A stretch of 64,000 nucleotides of DNA from an uncultured Eubacteriales bacterium (GCA_900314975.1 OMXI01000001.1:1-64000); one strand, 5' to 3'; counted from the first letter of the stretch, positions 46,228 to 55,770 are shown. Program-made: numbers and translations. Notes: generated by a model from the sequence alone, not told the origin.

Positions 46228-46276
46228 TCTCACATACCAACCTACCAAAATAGTGTGATTATAGGAGGAATGTAAA

Positions 46277-48550
46277 ATGAAATCATCAGTTATAGGCTAC
46301 CCAAGGATCGGAAATCTGCGCGAACTCAAATTCGCAACGGAAAAGTATTTCCGAAAAGAAATATCAGCAGACGAGCTTGAAAAAGAAGCAAAGAAAATAC
46401 GGATATACAATTTTGAGCTGCAAAAGGCAAACGGCATTGACTTTATACCGTCAAACGATTTCTCGTTTTATGACAACGTACTTGACACGGCATTTCTGCT
46501 GAATGCAGTTCCCGAAAGGTACACACAGCTCGGTCTGGATACGCTTGACACTTATTTCGTCGCAGCAAGAGGCTACCAGGGCGAAAAGGGCGATGTTAAG
46601 GCGCTTGCTATGAAAAAATGGTACAACACCAACTACCATTATATCGTTGCGGAAATTGATGATGCAACGCAGATAAAGCTGGCAGGTACAAAGCCTTTTG
46701 ACCTTTATAAAGAGGCTCTTGATGCGGATGTACCGACTAAACCGACTGTGATCGGCGCATACACATTCTTAAAGCTCGCGGTTTACAAGGGCAAAAAGCA
46801 GGCTGCTGATTTTATTGAGCAGACTGCGGCTGCATACAGTGAACTTTTGCAAAAGTTTGGCGCTCTGGGCGCACAGTGGGTGCAGTTTGAAGAGCCGTCG
46901 CTGGTAAAGGATATGACGGCTGATGACATTGCGCTGTTTGTTTCGCTTTACAGTAAAATCCTCTCTGCAAAGGGCAGCACAAAGGTACTTTTGCAGACAT
47001 ATTTCGGAGATGTGCGCGATTGCTATGAGCAGCTTGTTTCTCTCGACTTTGACGGCATTGGTCTTGACTTTACCGAGGGCAAAAAGTCAATTGAGCTTGT
47101 TAAGGCAAACGGTTTCCCGAAGGGTAAGGTGCTTTTTGCAGGCGTAGTGAACGGCAAGAACATCTGGCGCAACAACTTCGAAATGACCGCAAATATCATA
47201 AGCGAGCTGAAAAAGTATGCAGATGATATTGTTATCGGAACATCATGCTCACTGCTGCACGTTCCTTGTACGCTCGATAACGAAACAAAGCTGGGTGAGG
47301 AATACAAAAAGCATTTTGCATTCGCGCAGGAAAAGCTCGGCGAGCTTGAACAGCTCAAGGAGATACTCGGTACTGACGGCTATGAGCAGTCCCCTGCTTT
47401 TGTGTCTAATAAAGCACTGCACAGCGAGAAAAGAGCAGGCACGAACGATGAAGTCAGAGCAAAGATATCTGCACTCGGAAACGATGATTTTGTACGGCTG
47501 CCTGCATTCAGTGAGCGTGAGAAAATTCAGAAGGAAAGATTTTCTCTGCCGCTTTTCCCGACAACGACTATCGGCTCGTTCCCGCAGACAAGTGATGTTA
47601 AATCCGCACGTAAGGCTCACCGCACTGGCGAGCTTTCCGACAGCGATTATGAGAGCTTTATCAAGCAAAAAATCGCACAGTGCGTTGCGCTTCAGGAAGA
47701 TATCGGACTTGACGTGCTTGTTCACGGCGAGTATGAGAGAAACGATATGGTGGAGTATTTCGGCGAATGTCTCGACGGCTGCCTGTTCACAGAAAAGGCG
47801 TGGGTGCAGTCGTACGGTACACGCTGTGTAAAGCCGCCTGTTATCTGGGGCGATATTTCAAGGGCAAAGCCAATGACTGTGAAGTGGTCAATATACGCGC
47901 AGAGCCTTACAGACAAGCTTTTAAAGGGGATGCTCACCGGACCTGTAACGATACTGAACTGGTCGTTCCCGCGCGAAGATATTTCGCTCAAGGAAAGTGC
48001 TTTGCAGATAGCCCTTGCTATACGCGAGGAAGTGCTTGACCTTGAGGCAAACGGAATTAAGATAATACAGGTCGATGAGGCTGCACTGCGCGAAAAGCTG
48101 CCGCTGCGCAAGGCAGATTGGAAAGAGGACTATCTTGACTGGGCTATCCCCGCATTCAGATTTGTTCACAGCGGTGTTAAACCCCAAACGCAGATACACA
48201 CGCATATGTGCTACAGCGAGTTCGCTGACATCATAACCTACATTGATGATATGGACGCAGACGTTATAACCTTTGAGGCATCTCGCTCCGATTTGACGAT
48301 ACTTGATGTACTCAAGCAGAATCATTTCCGCACACAAGTAGGTCCCGGAGTTTACGATATTCATTCGCCAAGAGTTCCGTCAAAGGACGAAATAAAAACC
48401 GCTATCGGCAAGATGACACAGCGTATCCCTGCGCAAAAGCTGTGGATAAATCCCGACTGCGGACTTAAAACAAGAGGTATGCAGGAGACAGTTCCAAGTC
48501 TAAAAAACCTCGTAGATGCGGCAAGAGAGGCAAGAAATGAAAACAGTTGA
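46277..48550 (+). CDS. metE: Cobalamin-independent methionine synthase
   Basis: 757 residues, full-length MetE. N-terminal domain starts SSVIGYPRIGNLRELKFATE; the C-terminal catalytic barrel carries the zinc ligands His643 and Cys645 (THMCYSEF) and Cys728 (NPDCGLKTR). It methylates homocysteine from methyl-tetrahydrofolate polyglutamate without B12. AGGAGG precedes the ATG. Overlaps the second metF by 14 bases. The genome therefore keeps both B12-dependent and B12-independent enzymes. Confidence 0.97.
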   Translation: MKSSVIGYPRIGNLRELKFATEKYFRKEISADELEKEAKKIRIYNFELQKANGIDFIPSNDFSFYDNVLDTAFLLNAVPERYTQLGLDTLDTYFVAARGYQGEKGDVKALAMKKWYNTNYHYIVAEIDDATQIKLAGTKPFDLYKEALDADVPTKPTVIGAYTFLKLAVYKGKKQAADFIEQTAAAYSELLQKFGALGAQWVQFEEPSLVKDMTADDIALFVSLYSKILSAKGSTKVLLQTYFGDVRDCYEQLVSLDFDGIGLDFTEGKKSIELVKANGFPKGKVLFAGVVNGKNIWRNNFEMTANIISELKKYADDIVIGTSCSLLHVPCTLDNETKLGEEYKKHFAFAQEKLGELEQLKEILGTDGYEQSPAFVSNKALHSEKRAGTNDEVRAKISALGNDDFVRLPAFSEREKIQKERFSLPLFPTTTIGSFPQTSDVKSARKAHRTGELSDSDYESFIKQKIAQCVALQEDIGLDVLVHGEYERNDMVEYFGECLDGCLFTEKAWVQSYGTRCVKPPVIWGDISRAKPMTVKWSIYAQSLTDKLLKGMLTGPVTILNWSFPREDISLKESALQIALAIREEVLDLEANGIKIIQVDEAALREKLPLRKADWKEDYLDWAIPAFRFVHSGVKPQTQIHTHMCYSEFADIITYIDDMDADVITFEASRSDLTILDVLKQNHFRTQVGPGVYDIHSPRVPSKDEIKTAIGKMTQRIPAQKLWINPDCGLKTRGMQETVPSLKNLVDAAREARNENS

Positions 48551-49415
48551 TTTATTCAAACAAAAGACCGTTTTTTCACTTGAGGTATTTCCGCCAAAGC
48601 CTGATGCAGATGAAAGCGTAATATATGATACGCTGCATCAGCTTTCGGATATCTCCCCCGATTTCATAAGTGTCACCTACGGTGCGGGCGGCGGAAAGAA
48701 CGGCTGCAAGACTATACAGATTGCATCTGATATTCAAAACAAGTTCGGCGTGCAAAGTGTTGCGCATCTTGCGTGTATCGATCTGACAAAGCAGCAGGCG
48801 GTGCAGATACTTGACAGCATTTCGCAAAACGGGATAAAGAACGTACTTGCCTTGCGCGGTGACATACCGCAGGGACAGAGCGTTACAGGTGATTTTCGCC
48901 ATGCAAGCGAGCTTATCGGGTTTATAAAGGAAAAATACGACCTGAATATCATCGCTGCTTGCTACCCAGAGACTCACCCCGAAAGCACAAGCGCTGTTGA
49001 CGACATAAAATGGCTGCGCCACAAGGTAGACTGCGGTGCAGACCACCTTATCACGCAGCTTTTTCTTGACAACGCCTACTTCTTTGATTTTCTTGAAAAG
49101 GCGCGCATTGCGGGAATAGATGTTCCCATCGAGGCAGGCATAATGCCCGTCACCAACAAGCGGCAGATAGAGAGAATGGTAAAGCTGTGCGGTGTTGCGC
49201 TGCCCAAAAAGTTTATGCGCGTGCTTGAAAAATACGAGCATAACGAGCAGGCTCTGCGCGATGCGGGCATAGCTTATGCTATCGACCAGATAACCGACCT
49301 TATTGCGCAGGGTGCGGACGGCATACATCTTTACACTATGAACAACCCGTACATAGCACACAGGATATACGATGCTGTTCATAATCTGATAGGCGCTTAC
49401 CCAGAGGCGATTTAA
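48537..49415 (+). CDS. metF: 5,10-methylenetetrahydrofolate reductase, second paralogue
   Basis: 292 residues with the same MetF landmarks as the 13939 gene (SLEVFPPKP, SVTYGAGGG, ALRGDIP, TQLFLDN, EAGIMPVTN). It starts inside the end of metE (14-base overlap; the start is at 48537 rather than the in-frame codon at 48516), so methyl-THF supply and the MetE reaction are coupled on one transcript. Confidence 0.94.
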   Translation: MKTVDLFKQKTVFSLEVFPPKPDADESVIYDTLHQLSDISPDFISVTYGAGGGKNGCKTIQIASDIQNKFGVQSVAHLACIDLTKQQAVQILDSISQNGIKNVLALRGDIPQGQSVTGDFRHASELIGFIKEKYDLNIIAACYPETHPESTSAVDDIKWLRHKVDCGADHLITQLFLDNAYFFDFLEKARIAGIDVPIEAGIMPVTNKRQIERMVKLCGVALPKKFMRVLEKYEHNEQALRDAGIAYAIDQITDLIAQGADGIHLYTMNNPYIAHRIYDAVHNLIGAYPEAI

Positions 49416-49423
49416 CAATCAAA

Positions 49424-49470
49424 AAGCGAAGCCTTGCACAAAAGCGTGCAAGACCTCGCTTTGTTTTTTT
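49424..49470 (+). terminator. Terminator of metE-metF
   Basis: AAGCGA-x-GCCTTGCAC / GTGCAAG-x-CGCTT stem followed by TTTTTTT. Confidence 0.85.
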
Positions 49471-49482
49471 ATATGACTGCAT

Positions 49483-49509
49483 AAACAAAGCCCGATATGC
49501 TCGGGCTTT
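49483..49509 (-). terminator. Terminator of the glutamine amidotransferase gene
   Basis: AAAGCCCG / CGGGCTTT stem with a 7-base loop just past the stop at 49512, followed on the minus strand by TTTGTTTAT. Confidence 0.7.
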
Positions 49510-49511
49510 TG

Positions 49512-50261
49512 TCATATATTCATAGCATCGGTAACGGTTATATACTGCAGCTTTGAAACAAAGATGCCGCCGTGTTTTTCTCCCTCAAAAGCAAGCTCAC
49601 CGTCTTTGTAGGCAAGCAGCTGCGCTGTGGGCACATCAAGCCAGATCTGCGAATCAAGAGGCTGTGTTGCAAAGATGTATCCGCCTTTATATTTGCGGTA
49701 TTTCATCGTATCCTCCATATTTTTATGCACATACAAAAGCTCTCCGTCGTAAATCATCAGATTGAGCTTATTGCGGTAGGACATCTCACAGACAAATCTG
49801 TCGATAAGTGAAAAGCGCTGTTTCGCCGACAGGGGATTTTTTGTCTGCCGTGCATTGAGAGTTTCCATCAAAAGCAGAAACATTGCCTCTGAATCGGTGT
49901 CGCCGAGTCTGTCCTTATAGGTATGCACAAGTCTGCCGGAGGTGTAGATAGTGCCGTTGTGGATAAGCGTCCACTGTCTGCCCCAGTTATCCTGTACGGT
50001 GAACGGGTGGCAGTTGAGCGTGCATATCTTTCCGACAGTTGCATAACGGATATGTCCAAGCACTGCTTTTTGCGGAGTTATATTTTCTAGTATTTCAGCA
50101 AGCTTTTTGCTTTTGCTTGCTTTGAGTCTTTCTTTAACGCAGCCGCCGCTGTACATCAGTCCCCAGCCGTGAGGGTTGGTCTCACAATGAGAGAAGAAAT
50201 CCTGAAGCGGTCTGCGTATATCTGTGCAGTCTCTTGCGGAAAACCCGAGAAGCTCGCACAT
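49512..50261 (-). CDS. Class II glutamine amidotransferase (YafJ/EgtC-like)
   Basis: 249 residues. After Met removal the N-terminal nucleophile is Cys2 (MCELLGFSA); NPHGWGLMYSGG, VLGHIRYATVG and LIHNGTIY complete the Ntn-hydrolase glutaminase site. AAGGTG five bases upstream fixes the start at 50261. It overlaps the end of the gshA-type gene by 80 bases in another frame, an unusually long overlap. Stand-alone members include EgtC, which removes a gamma-glutamyl group in ergothioneine synthesis; next to glutamate-cysteine ligases a gamma-glutamyl hydrolase role is plausible. Confidence 0.85.
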   Translation of the reverse strand: MCELLGFSARDCTDIRRPLQDFFSHCETNPHGWGLMYSGGCVKERLKASKSKKLAEILENITPQKAVLGHIRYATVGKICTLNCHPFTVQDNWGRQWTLIHNGTIYTSGRLVHTYKDRLGDTDSEAMFLLLMETLNARQTKNPLSAKQRFSLIDRFVCEMSYRNKLNLMIYDGELLYVHKNMEDTMKYRKYKGGYIFATQPLDSQIWLDVPTAQLLAYKDGELAFEGEKHGGIFVSKLQYITVTDAMNI

Positions 50262-51432
50262 TGGTATCACCTTCTTTGATATTCTGATAAATGTCTTTGG
50301 TATGTATCGCCATACACGGACGGTGGTATAACTTGCAGCGCTCGTATTCAAGCAGTTCAAGAGCCTGTTCGTCGTCATTATAGAACCACATCATTGCGTG
50401 GATCAACTGTTCAGCCTTTTTGATAATGCCCATGCCGTCTATCTCTGCGCCGATAAGATTTGAAAGGGCTGCTGTCTGATGATTCTTCACAGCGTTTCGC
50501 TGAAGCTTTTCGGTATAATCAAAATCGGGCAGAGTTGACAGGTACATCAAAAGCAGGTGAGCAAACTCCAGGTCTTTCTCGTTCACGCCGAGCGGCTGCT
50601 TGGGGTCAAGGTCGAACATTCGCAGTTCGATATGGCTAACGCCGTTTTTGAAGTTCTCAAGCCTGTTCTCCCCTTTTGGTTTGAGGCGCACGGGAAGGTA
50701 CAGCTCGCCCTCGCTGAACAGCTTTCCGCTGTCGACATAGCTTTGTATGCTTGATGTGAAGGTGCCGATATCGGTACAGTCAAGCACGGGAACAAAGCTG
50801 TTCCAATAGCCTCTGCGAGAGCTTCGCAGTGACGAGTACTCACTCCTTATGCCGCCCTTTTCGCCGTCACTGTCAAGTGACTTATCGTACACGGGGCTTG
50901 AGGCTGTGAGCAGCAAAACGAGCCAGCTGTGCATACACGCTTGCTTATAAAGGCGCAGATAAAAGCTGTTTTTGAAGCTGTCAAAGTCGTCGGTATCGCA
51001 AATTGTATGCAGATATTCATCGGAAAAAGAGAAATTGAAATGCACGCCCGAAAAGAGCATAAGGCGCTTTCCGTAGCGCTTTTGCAGCAGCATTCGGTAG
51101 GCGGTCTTTTTGCTGTCGTCACCCGAAAACTGTGCGATAGGTATTTCGCTTTCGCTGCTGATATACGGCGGATTGCTGTACAGCCAAAGGCTTTCGCCGT
51201 TCTGAGATATCTTCTCTCTGACGGTGCGGTCAAGCCTTTCAAGCTCGCTGACTGCGCCGCTGACACTGCTGCTGACGGGGGTAACAAGCTCTATCTGGTT
51301 TTCGCAGAAATCCCTTGTTATCGCGCTGTCAGTAAAGGGGTGCGGGGTTTGTACAAGCCTGCCGTTTTTATCGACACGCAAGGTCTCGCGCTCTATTCCG
51401 AAGCTTCCTTTGTAGAATAATTCATTTTTCAT
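50182..51432 (-). CDS. gshA: Glutamate-cysteine ligase, GshA (gamma-proteobacterial) type
   Basis: 416 residues. GSFGIERETLRV (residues 9-20) is the ATP/glutamate-binding signature of class I glutamate-cysteine ligase; FSGVHFNFSFSDEYL and HIELRMFDLDP are further family blocks. Shorter than the 518 residues of E. coli GshA. It forms gamma-glutamylcysteine from glutamate and cysteine. AGAGGTAAG precedes the ATG. No glutathione synthetase is seen in the window. It lies downstream of a second, unrelated ligase at 52327. Confidence 0.88.
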   Translation of the reverse strand: MKNELFYKGSFGIERETLRVDKNGRLVQTPHPFTDSAITRDFCENQIELVTPVSSSVSGAVSELERLDRTVREKISQNGESLWLYSNPPYISSESEIPIAQFSGDDSKKTAYRMLLQKRYGKRLMLFSGVHFNFSFSDEYLHTICDTDDFDSFKNSFYLRLYKQACMHSWLVLLLTASSPVYDKSLDSDGEKGGIRSEYSSLRSSRRGYWNSFVPVLDCTDIGTFTSSIQSYVDSGKLFSEGELYLPVRLKPKGENRLENFKNGVSHIELRMFDLDPKQPLGVNEKDLEFAHLLLMYLSTLPDFDYTEKLQRNAVKNHQTAALSNLIGAEIDGMGIIKKAEQLIHAMMWFYNDDEQALELLEYERCKLYHRPCMAIHTKDIYQNIKEGDTNVRASRVFRKRLHRYTQTASGFLLSL

Positions 51433-51494
51433 TTTACTTACCTCTTGACTTTCTTCCGATTCGGCTTTATAGTTATGTTAAAGGCGGTGGTCAA

Positions 51495-52349
51495 ATGTTT
51501 GAAAATCTGTGTGAAAAGCTGGGTGATTCCCGATATGGAGTTCACGCGGCAGAAGTCATTTGCGGCGGTGAGGTCGTGCTGCACAAGTGCTTTGACGATG
51601 ACAGGGCGTACCCTGTTTATTCGGCTGCAAAATCTGTGACCTCTATGGCGTTTTCACTTTGCTGTGATGACGGGATATTATCGCCGCAGCACAAGCTTGC
51701 AGATTTTATTGATGATAATTACAAGCCGTTGATGCCCCATGGATTTGAGGAGCTGACGTTTGAGAGATTTCTCACAATGACAGCGGGAGAATATCCGTTC
51801 AGACCGCAGGGTGATGATTGGCTGAAATACATCTTTTCGCTCGGCACTGACTATTCGGACACGAACTTTCACTACTCAAACATTCCCGCTTATCTTGTCG
51901 GGGTTGCCTGCGAAAATGCTGTCGGCGTGCCGCTTATGCAATATCTTGACAAGCGTGTTTTTAAGGCTATGGGTATCGCTGCTCCAGAATATTCGACCTG
52001 TCCGCATGGACATTTTTACGGTGCAACAGGAATGGAAATGACCGTCCACCAGCTTGCGCTGCTTGGGCAGCTGTATTTACAGCAGGGTGAATGGGGCGGC
52101 AGGCAGCTTATCTCACGCGAGGCTGTAAAGGCAGCCGTTTCGCCGCACGTTTTCACGGGCAGTGACCACTACGGGTACTTTTTCCGTGTTGCAAAAGACC
52201 ATTTTTCGATAGTCGGCAAATGGGGTCAGCGGTGTATCTTATACCCACGCAGAATAATCGCTTTGGCTTATCTTTCAGACTGCCCCGATCATTCGCAGGA
52301 GCTGTACGAAACTGTTAACGAATGCATCACACAAGAGAATACAGTGTGA
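51495..52349 (+). CDS. Serine hydrolase of the class C beta-lactamase/DD-peptidase fold
   Basis: 284 residues, no signal peptide, so cytoplasmic. Active-site SAAK (Ser43, Lys46), YSN (Tyr127, Asn129) and a C-terminal VGKWGQRC in the KTG position. It lies on the opposite strand between the two glutamate-cysteine ligase genes and its 3' end overlaps the end of the 52327 gene by 23 bases. Cytoplasmic members act as esterases or amidases; a link to gamma-glutamyl peptides is only a guess from position. Confidence 0.82.
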   Translation: MFENLCEKLGDSRYGVHAAEVICGGEVVLHKCFDDDRAYPVYSAAKSVTSMAFSLCCDDGILSPQHKLADFIDDNYKPLMPHGFEELTFERFLTMTAGEYPFRPQGDDWLKYIFSLGTDYSDTNFHYSNIPAYLVGVACENAVGVPLMQYLDKRVFKAMGIAAPEYSTCPHGHFYGATGMEMTVHQLALLGQLYLQQGEWGGRQLISREAVKAAVSPHVFTGSDHYGYFFRVAKDHFSIVGKWGQRCILYPRRIIALAYLSDCPDHSQELYETVNECITQENTV

Positions 52350-53706
52350 TAAAATCATTGAGCGTTTTACCGTTTTTTATGCCCTCAAGCATTTGCTTTG
52401 CGGGGTTGGTAAGGTTTTCAGCGCGGCGGTAGAGCGCATCGAGATAATGTTCCTCGTGCTTTGCGCGCTCTTTCAAGCCTTGCTTTGCCAAATCAAGAAT
52501 CTTTATCAGCTGCTCTTTCAGCGACTGCGTGTCTATGAAATCGGGCAGCTTTGTTTTTGAAAGCATATCCTGGAGTTCAAGAGACGAATAGCCGTGACCG
52601 TAGATGACATTGTCATTTTCAAGCAGCTCTTTCAGCTGCGGCAGCTTGCCGACAAGCCCTGTATGCAGCGCTGAAACGGTCATAACGTCTTTAATCGGCT
52701 GGCAGCAGGAGCTGCGGTACTCTATGGTTCCTCTGAAGGTGAGGTCCTCAAATTTGAATGTACGCAGGTATTGCAGGTCGCTTTTTTCGGGTGAGAAATC
52801 TACTGTCTTATACTGCTGACCGTCAAACTCCTCGCCCTGCACGGTATCACGGCTGAAATACTCCCGCACCGATATCGGCTCGAAATCTATATATCTGCCG
52901 CCGCGTATTGTGCAGTATATCGACTGCGATTTGATATACTCAAGCAGCTCGTCGATACTGCCGAGCTTTTGCGAGAACATTCCGACATTATGCGGGTTGA
53001 AGCCCTGCATACTGCGCTCCCACAGCATATTTCTCACGCACAAATAGTCGGGGTACTCGGGAAGGTAGGAATTTGCGAACAAAACCGATTTGTACGGTTC
53101 AAGCATACCGAAGGTATTTATGGTGTCGATAAGACAATCATTTTCAACATCAAGCTGTATCTGCGAGGCGCTGGTGAATGTACCGAACTCGGGGAACTCG
53201 TGAAAACGTCTGTCAAGCTCAAACTGATATTTGCGGTAAGAATGCAGATAGTGGTACAGCATTCGGTATCTTTCATTCGGCACAGGGTTATTGTAATTGA
53301 CGGCGTAGTTAGGGTTTATACCCATACCTGTGAGGGTATAACCGTACTTTGCGAACTCCCCTTGCAAAAATGTATAGAACTTTTTGAAGCGCTCGTGTAT
53401 CTCGTTGAGGTCTTTGCCGATACCCATTGAAAGCTCAAGGTTTGAATAGCAACAGTCAAACGACAGGTTATCCCCGCTTGCTTTATCGCTTATCGAATTG
53501 ACATTGCCGTCGTCGTCCCTGCCCTGCACGTCAAACCCAAAGAAGCTGCGGAAAGCCTCGGAGACAGCCAGCACGGTCTTTACCTCGACAGGCTCGCCGC
53601 TTAAATTCACCACGGGCATTTCTATTTCAACACCGATAGAAAGCTCACGCTTTTTTTCGGTCGGGGCGATATATTTATCGTAAATTGCACGGTCAAGCTC
53701 CTTCAT
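52327..53706 (-). CDS. Glutamate-cysteine ligase, GCS2 (plant/EgtA) type
   Basis: 459 residues of the GCS2 family: SIGVEIEMPVVNL near the N-terminus and DCCYSNLELSMG carry the metal/ATP glutamates; FRGTIEYRSSC QPI is a later block. The start at 53706 is set by GGGAGGA eight bases upstream; the frame to 53763 is rejected. Two Rrf2-type palindromes lie in its promoter region. The family includes plant GshA, YbdK and EgtA, which join glutamate to cysteine or related amines. Confidence 0.82.
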   Translation of the reverse strand: MKELDRAIYDKYIAPTEKKRELSIGVEIEMPVVNLSGEPVEVKTVLAVSEAFRSFFGFDVQGRDDDGNVNSISDKASGDNLSFDCCYSNLELSMGIGKDLNEIHERFKKFYTFLQGEFAKYGYTLTGMGINPNYAVNYNNPVPNERYRMLYHYLHSYRKYQFELDRRFHEFPEFGTFTSASQIQLDVENDCLIDTINTFGMLEPYKSVLFANSYLPEYPDYLCVRNMLWERSMQGFNPHNVGMFSQKLGSIDELLEYIKSQSIYCTIRGGRYIDFEPISVREYFSRDTVQGEEFDGQQYKTVDFSPEKSDLQYLRTFKFEDLTFRGTIEYRSSCCQPIKDVMTVSALHTGLVGKLPQLKELLENDNVIYGHGYSSLELQDMLSKTKLPDFIDTQSLKEQLIKILDLAKQGLKERAKHEEHYLDALYRRAENLTNPAKQMLEGIKNGKTLNDFITLYSLV

Positions 53707-53751
53707 ACTGCCGTCCTCCCGTATTTCATTTTCCATTCTTTCAAAAATCAA

Positions 53752-53768
53752 CCTATCAAACAAGTAGG
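53752..53768. promoter_or_regulatory. Rrf2-type operator in the leader of the GCS2 gene
   Basis: CCTATCAAACAAGTAGG, extended to a 6-bp perfect inverted repeat (AACCTA-N9-TAGGTT), lying about 10 bp downstream of the predicted transcription start. Confidence 0.75.
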
Positions 53769-53781
53769 TTATTATGCTTAT

Positions 53782-53810
53782 AGTATAGCACTTATTTCCT
53801 ACCTTGTCAA
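53782..53810 (-). promoter_or_regulatory. Promoter of the glutamate-cysteine ligase gene
   Basis: On the minus strand TTGACA, 17-base spacer, TATACT; the -35 box lies inside the operator 53798-53814. Confidence 0.82.
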
Positions 53811-53814
53811 TAGG
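53798..53814. promoter_or_regulatory. Rrf2-type operator overlapping the -35 box
   Basis: CCTACCTTGTCAATAGG; shares GTCAATAGG and the same position over the -35 box with the metY site at 20911-20927. Confidence 0.8.
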
Positions 53815-53933
53815 TTAATTAAAAAATATACTGCTTGAAAGTGAAAAAATGAACTGTGCATATTGCAATTATCAATGAAAAAAGGTATAATTCAATACAG
53901 AGATTATTTTGCGATGCGCTTTTGGTGGTGTTT

Positions 53934-54989
53934 ATGAAGAAAAAAGCAGTTTTGGCGATTTTGATCGTGCTTGCGGCGGCAGCGCTTATATTCGTGTACA
54001 ACGATGACTTTCTGTACTCGCAGCAGATAATGAAGATAACAAGGATAGAAACTGTCAGCGAAGAGGTCTCACACAATACGCTGGGGCTGAACGAGCAGCA
54101 CTATACAAGGAAAATCTGCGGTGTGATAAAAAACGGCAGCGAAAAGGGTTCTGAAAAGGAAATACTGTACGAGGAGACTTATTCGTCTGTGGTGACTGAC
54201 AGGTTCAGAGTTGGTGATAAGGTGATAGTTGACGGTACAGACATACAGCTGAAAAGAGACTTTTATGTGGTGCTTATTGCTGCGGTGTTTGTGATACTTA
54301 TTTATATCGTAGGCTCTTACAAGGGACTGCTGTCTGTTGCAAGCGTTATTATCAACTCGGTTATATTCTACATAGGACTGAATTTGTACATAAGCGGCTT
54401 TAATCTGCTGTTTGTGTGCACGGTGGAAATGATAGTATTTTCGGTTCTGTCGCTTATTCTTGCAAGCGGTGTGAACAAAAAGACTTTGTCCGCGGTCATT
54501 TCGGTGATCATTTCGACTATTGTAATGCTGGCGCTTTTGCTGATAGTTGTCAAGACTACGGACTACAAGGGAGTAAACTTTACCGAGCTTTCGTTCCTGA
54601 CAGTACCTGCGCAGGACATAATACTGCCGGAGCTTTTGATTGGCTCTGTCGGCGCGGTAATGGACGTGGCGATAACGATAGCCTCGGCTATGAGTGAACT
54701 GATAGACAAGAACAGGGATATTTCCGAAAAGGAGCTGAACAAATCGGCAAAAGAGATAGGAAAAGACATAATGGGCACAATGAGCAATGTTTTGTTCTTT
54801 ACCTATCTGTGTGCGGGACTACCTGTGTTTGTTCTTGCGATGCGCAACGGATTTTTGATGAGGAACTACATTTCAAGCAATTTCTCTCTTGAGCTTGCAA
54901 GATTTCTTGTCGGCAGTATCGGAATAGTGATAACCATTCCGATAAGCGCATTTGTTTCGATAAAAGTACTGAAGCGAGGTGCGAAATGA
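53934..54989 (+). CDS. YibE/F-family membrane protein (first of a pair)
   Basis: 351 residues. N-terminal signal anchor (KKKAVLAILIVLAAAALIFV), an external domain of about 100 residues, then about six or seven membrane helices with the family stretch DVAITIASAMSELIDKN. The start at 53934 follows GGTGGTG; the frame from 53856 is less likely. Overlaps the next gene by 4 bases (ATGA). YibE/F proteins usually occur as such pairs and are thought to be transporters; substrate unknown. Confidence 0.88.
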   Translation: MKKKAVLAILIVLAAAALIFVYNDDFLYSQQIMKITRIETVSEEVSHNTLGLNEQHYTRKICGVIKNGSEKGSEKEILYEETYSSVVTDRFRVGDKVIVDGTDIQLKRDFYVVLIAAVFVILIYIVGSYKGLLSVASVIINSVIFYIGLNLYISGFNLLFVCTVEMIVFSVLSLILASGVNKKTLSAVISVIISTIVMLALLLIVVKTTDYKGVNFTELSFLTVPAQDIILPELLIGSVGAVMDVAITIASAMSELIDKNRDISEKELNKSAKEIGKDIMGTMSNVLFFTYLCAGLPVFVLAMRNGFLMRNYISSNFSLELARFLVGSIGIVITIPISAFVSIKVLKRGAK

Positions 54990-55759
54990 ACATAGTACTT
55001 GCTGTTATACTTTTTTTGCTGATGCTTTATATTGACAAAAAGCGCGGGCTAAAGCTGTTTTTGTCGCTGGGGCTGAACTTTGCTATACTGCTTGTGATAT
55101 TCTATCTTGTTGCGCTCGGTCTGAACGCGGTCGTATGCTCGCTTATCGGGTGCTTTGCGGTAAGCTGCGTGATGCTGTTTATTGTCAACGGCGAAAGCAT
55201 AAAGACAGTTTCGAGCATAAAAGCTATTGCGATAGTTTTGCTGGTGCTGTCGGTGCTGATTTTCTTAATGGCGTATATTTCGCGTATCGCGGGCTTTGGG
55301 TACGAATCATACGAGGAGATAAACATGTTCTCGTACGATGTAAGCATCGACTTTACGGACATTGCTATTTCAATGATACTGATAAGTCTGATAGGCGCAA
55401 CGGTGGATTCGTCGATAGCTATTTCCTCTGCGCTGTTTGAGGTATACGAAAACAACAAGGGGCTGTCAAGGAAAGAGCTTTTCATATCGGGAATGAACAT
55501 TGGCAAGGATATTTTGTGCACGACGACTAACACACTGATGTTTGCGTTTCTGGGCGATTTTATGACGCTGCTTATCTGGTTTTACAAGTGTGATTACACG
55601 TTCTTGCAGGCGGTCAATGCAAAGACATTCGCTGCGGAGATAATAAGGATACTGTTCAGCGCGACAGGGTGCATAATTGTGATACCTGTTACGGCGTACA
55701 TAACTGCGGGCGCGCTGAAAAAAGCGGAAAATAAAAAGCTGACACAAGCTGATACATAA
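54986..55759 (+). CDS. YibE/F-family membrane protein (second of a pair)
   Basis: 257 residues, about seven helices, lacking the external N-terminal domain of its partner. IGATVDSSIAISSALFEVYENN corresponds to the DVAITIASAMSEL stretch of the upstream protein. Together they probably form one membrane complex. A strong terminator follows. Confidence 0.87.
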   Translation: MNIVLAVILFLLMLYIDKKRGLKLFLSLGLNFAILLVIFYLVALGLNAVVCSLIGCFAVSCVMLFIVNGESIKTVSSIKAIAIVLLVLSVLIFLMAYISRIAGFGYESYEEINMFSYDVSIDFTDIAISMILISLIGATVDSSIAISSALFEVYENNKGLSRKELFISGMNIGKDILCTTTNTLMFAFLGDFMTLLIWFYKCDYTFLQAVNAKTFAAEIIRILFSATGCIIVIPVTAYITAGALKKAENKKLTQADT

Positions 55760-55770
55760 GCGGACACACA

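Noticed and set aside
46160..46276. Cobalamin, SAM or T-box riboswitch before metE
   Set aside because: The region between LysR and metE is only 117 bases with a normal promoter leaving a leader of about 45 bases; none of the conserved boxes is visible.
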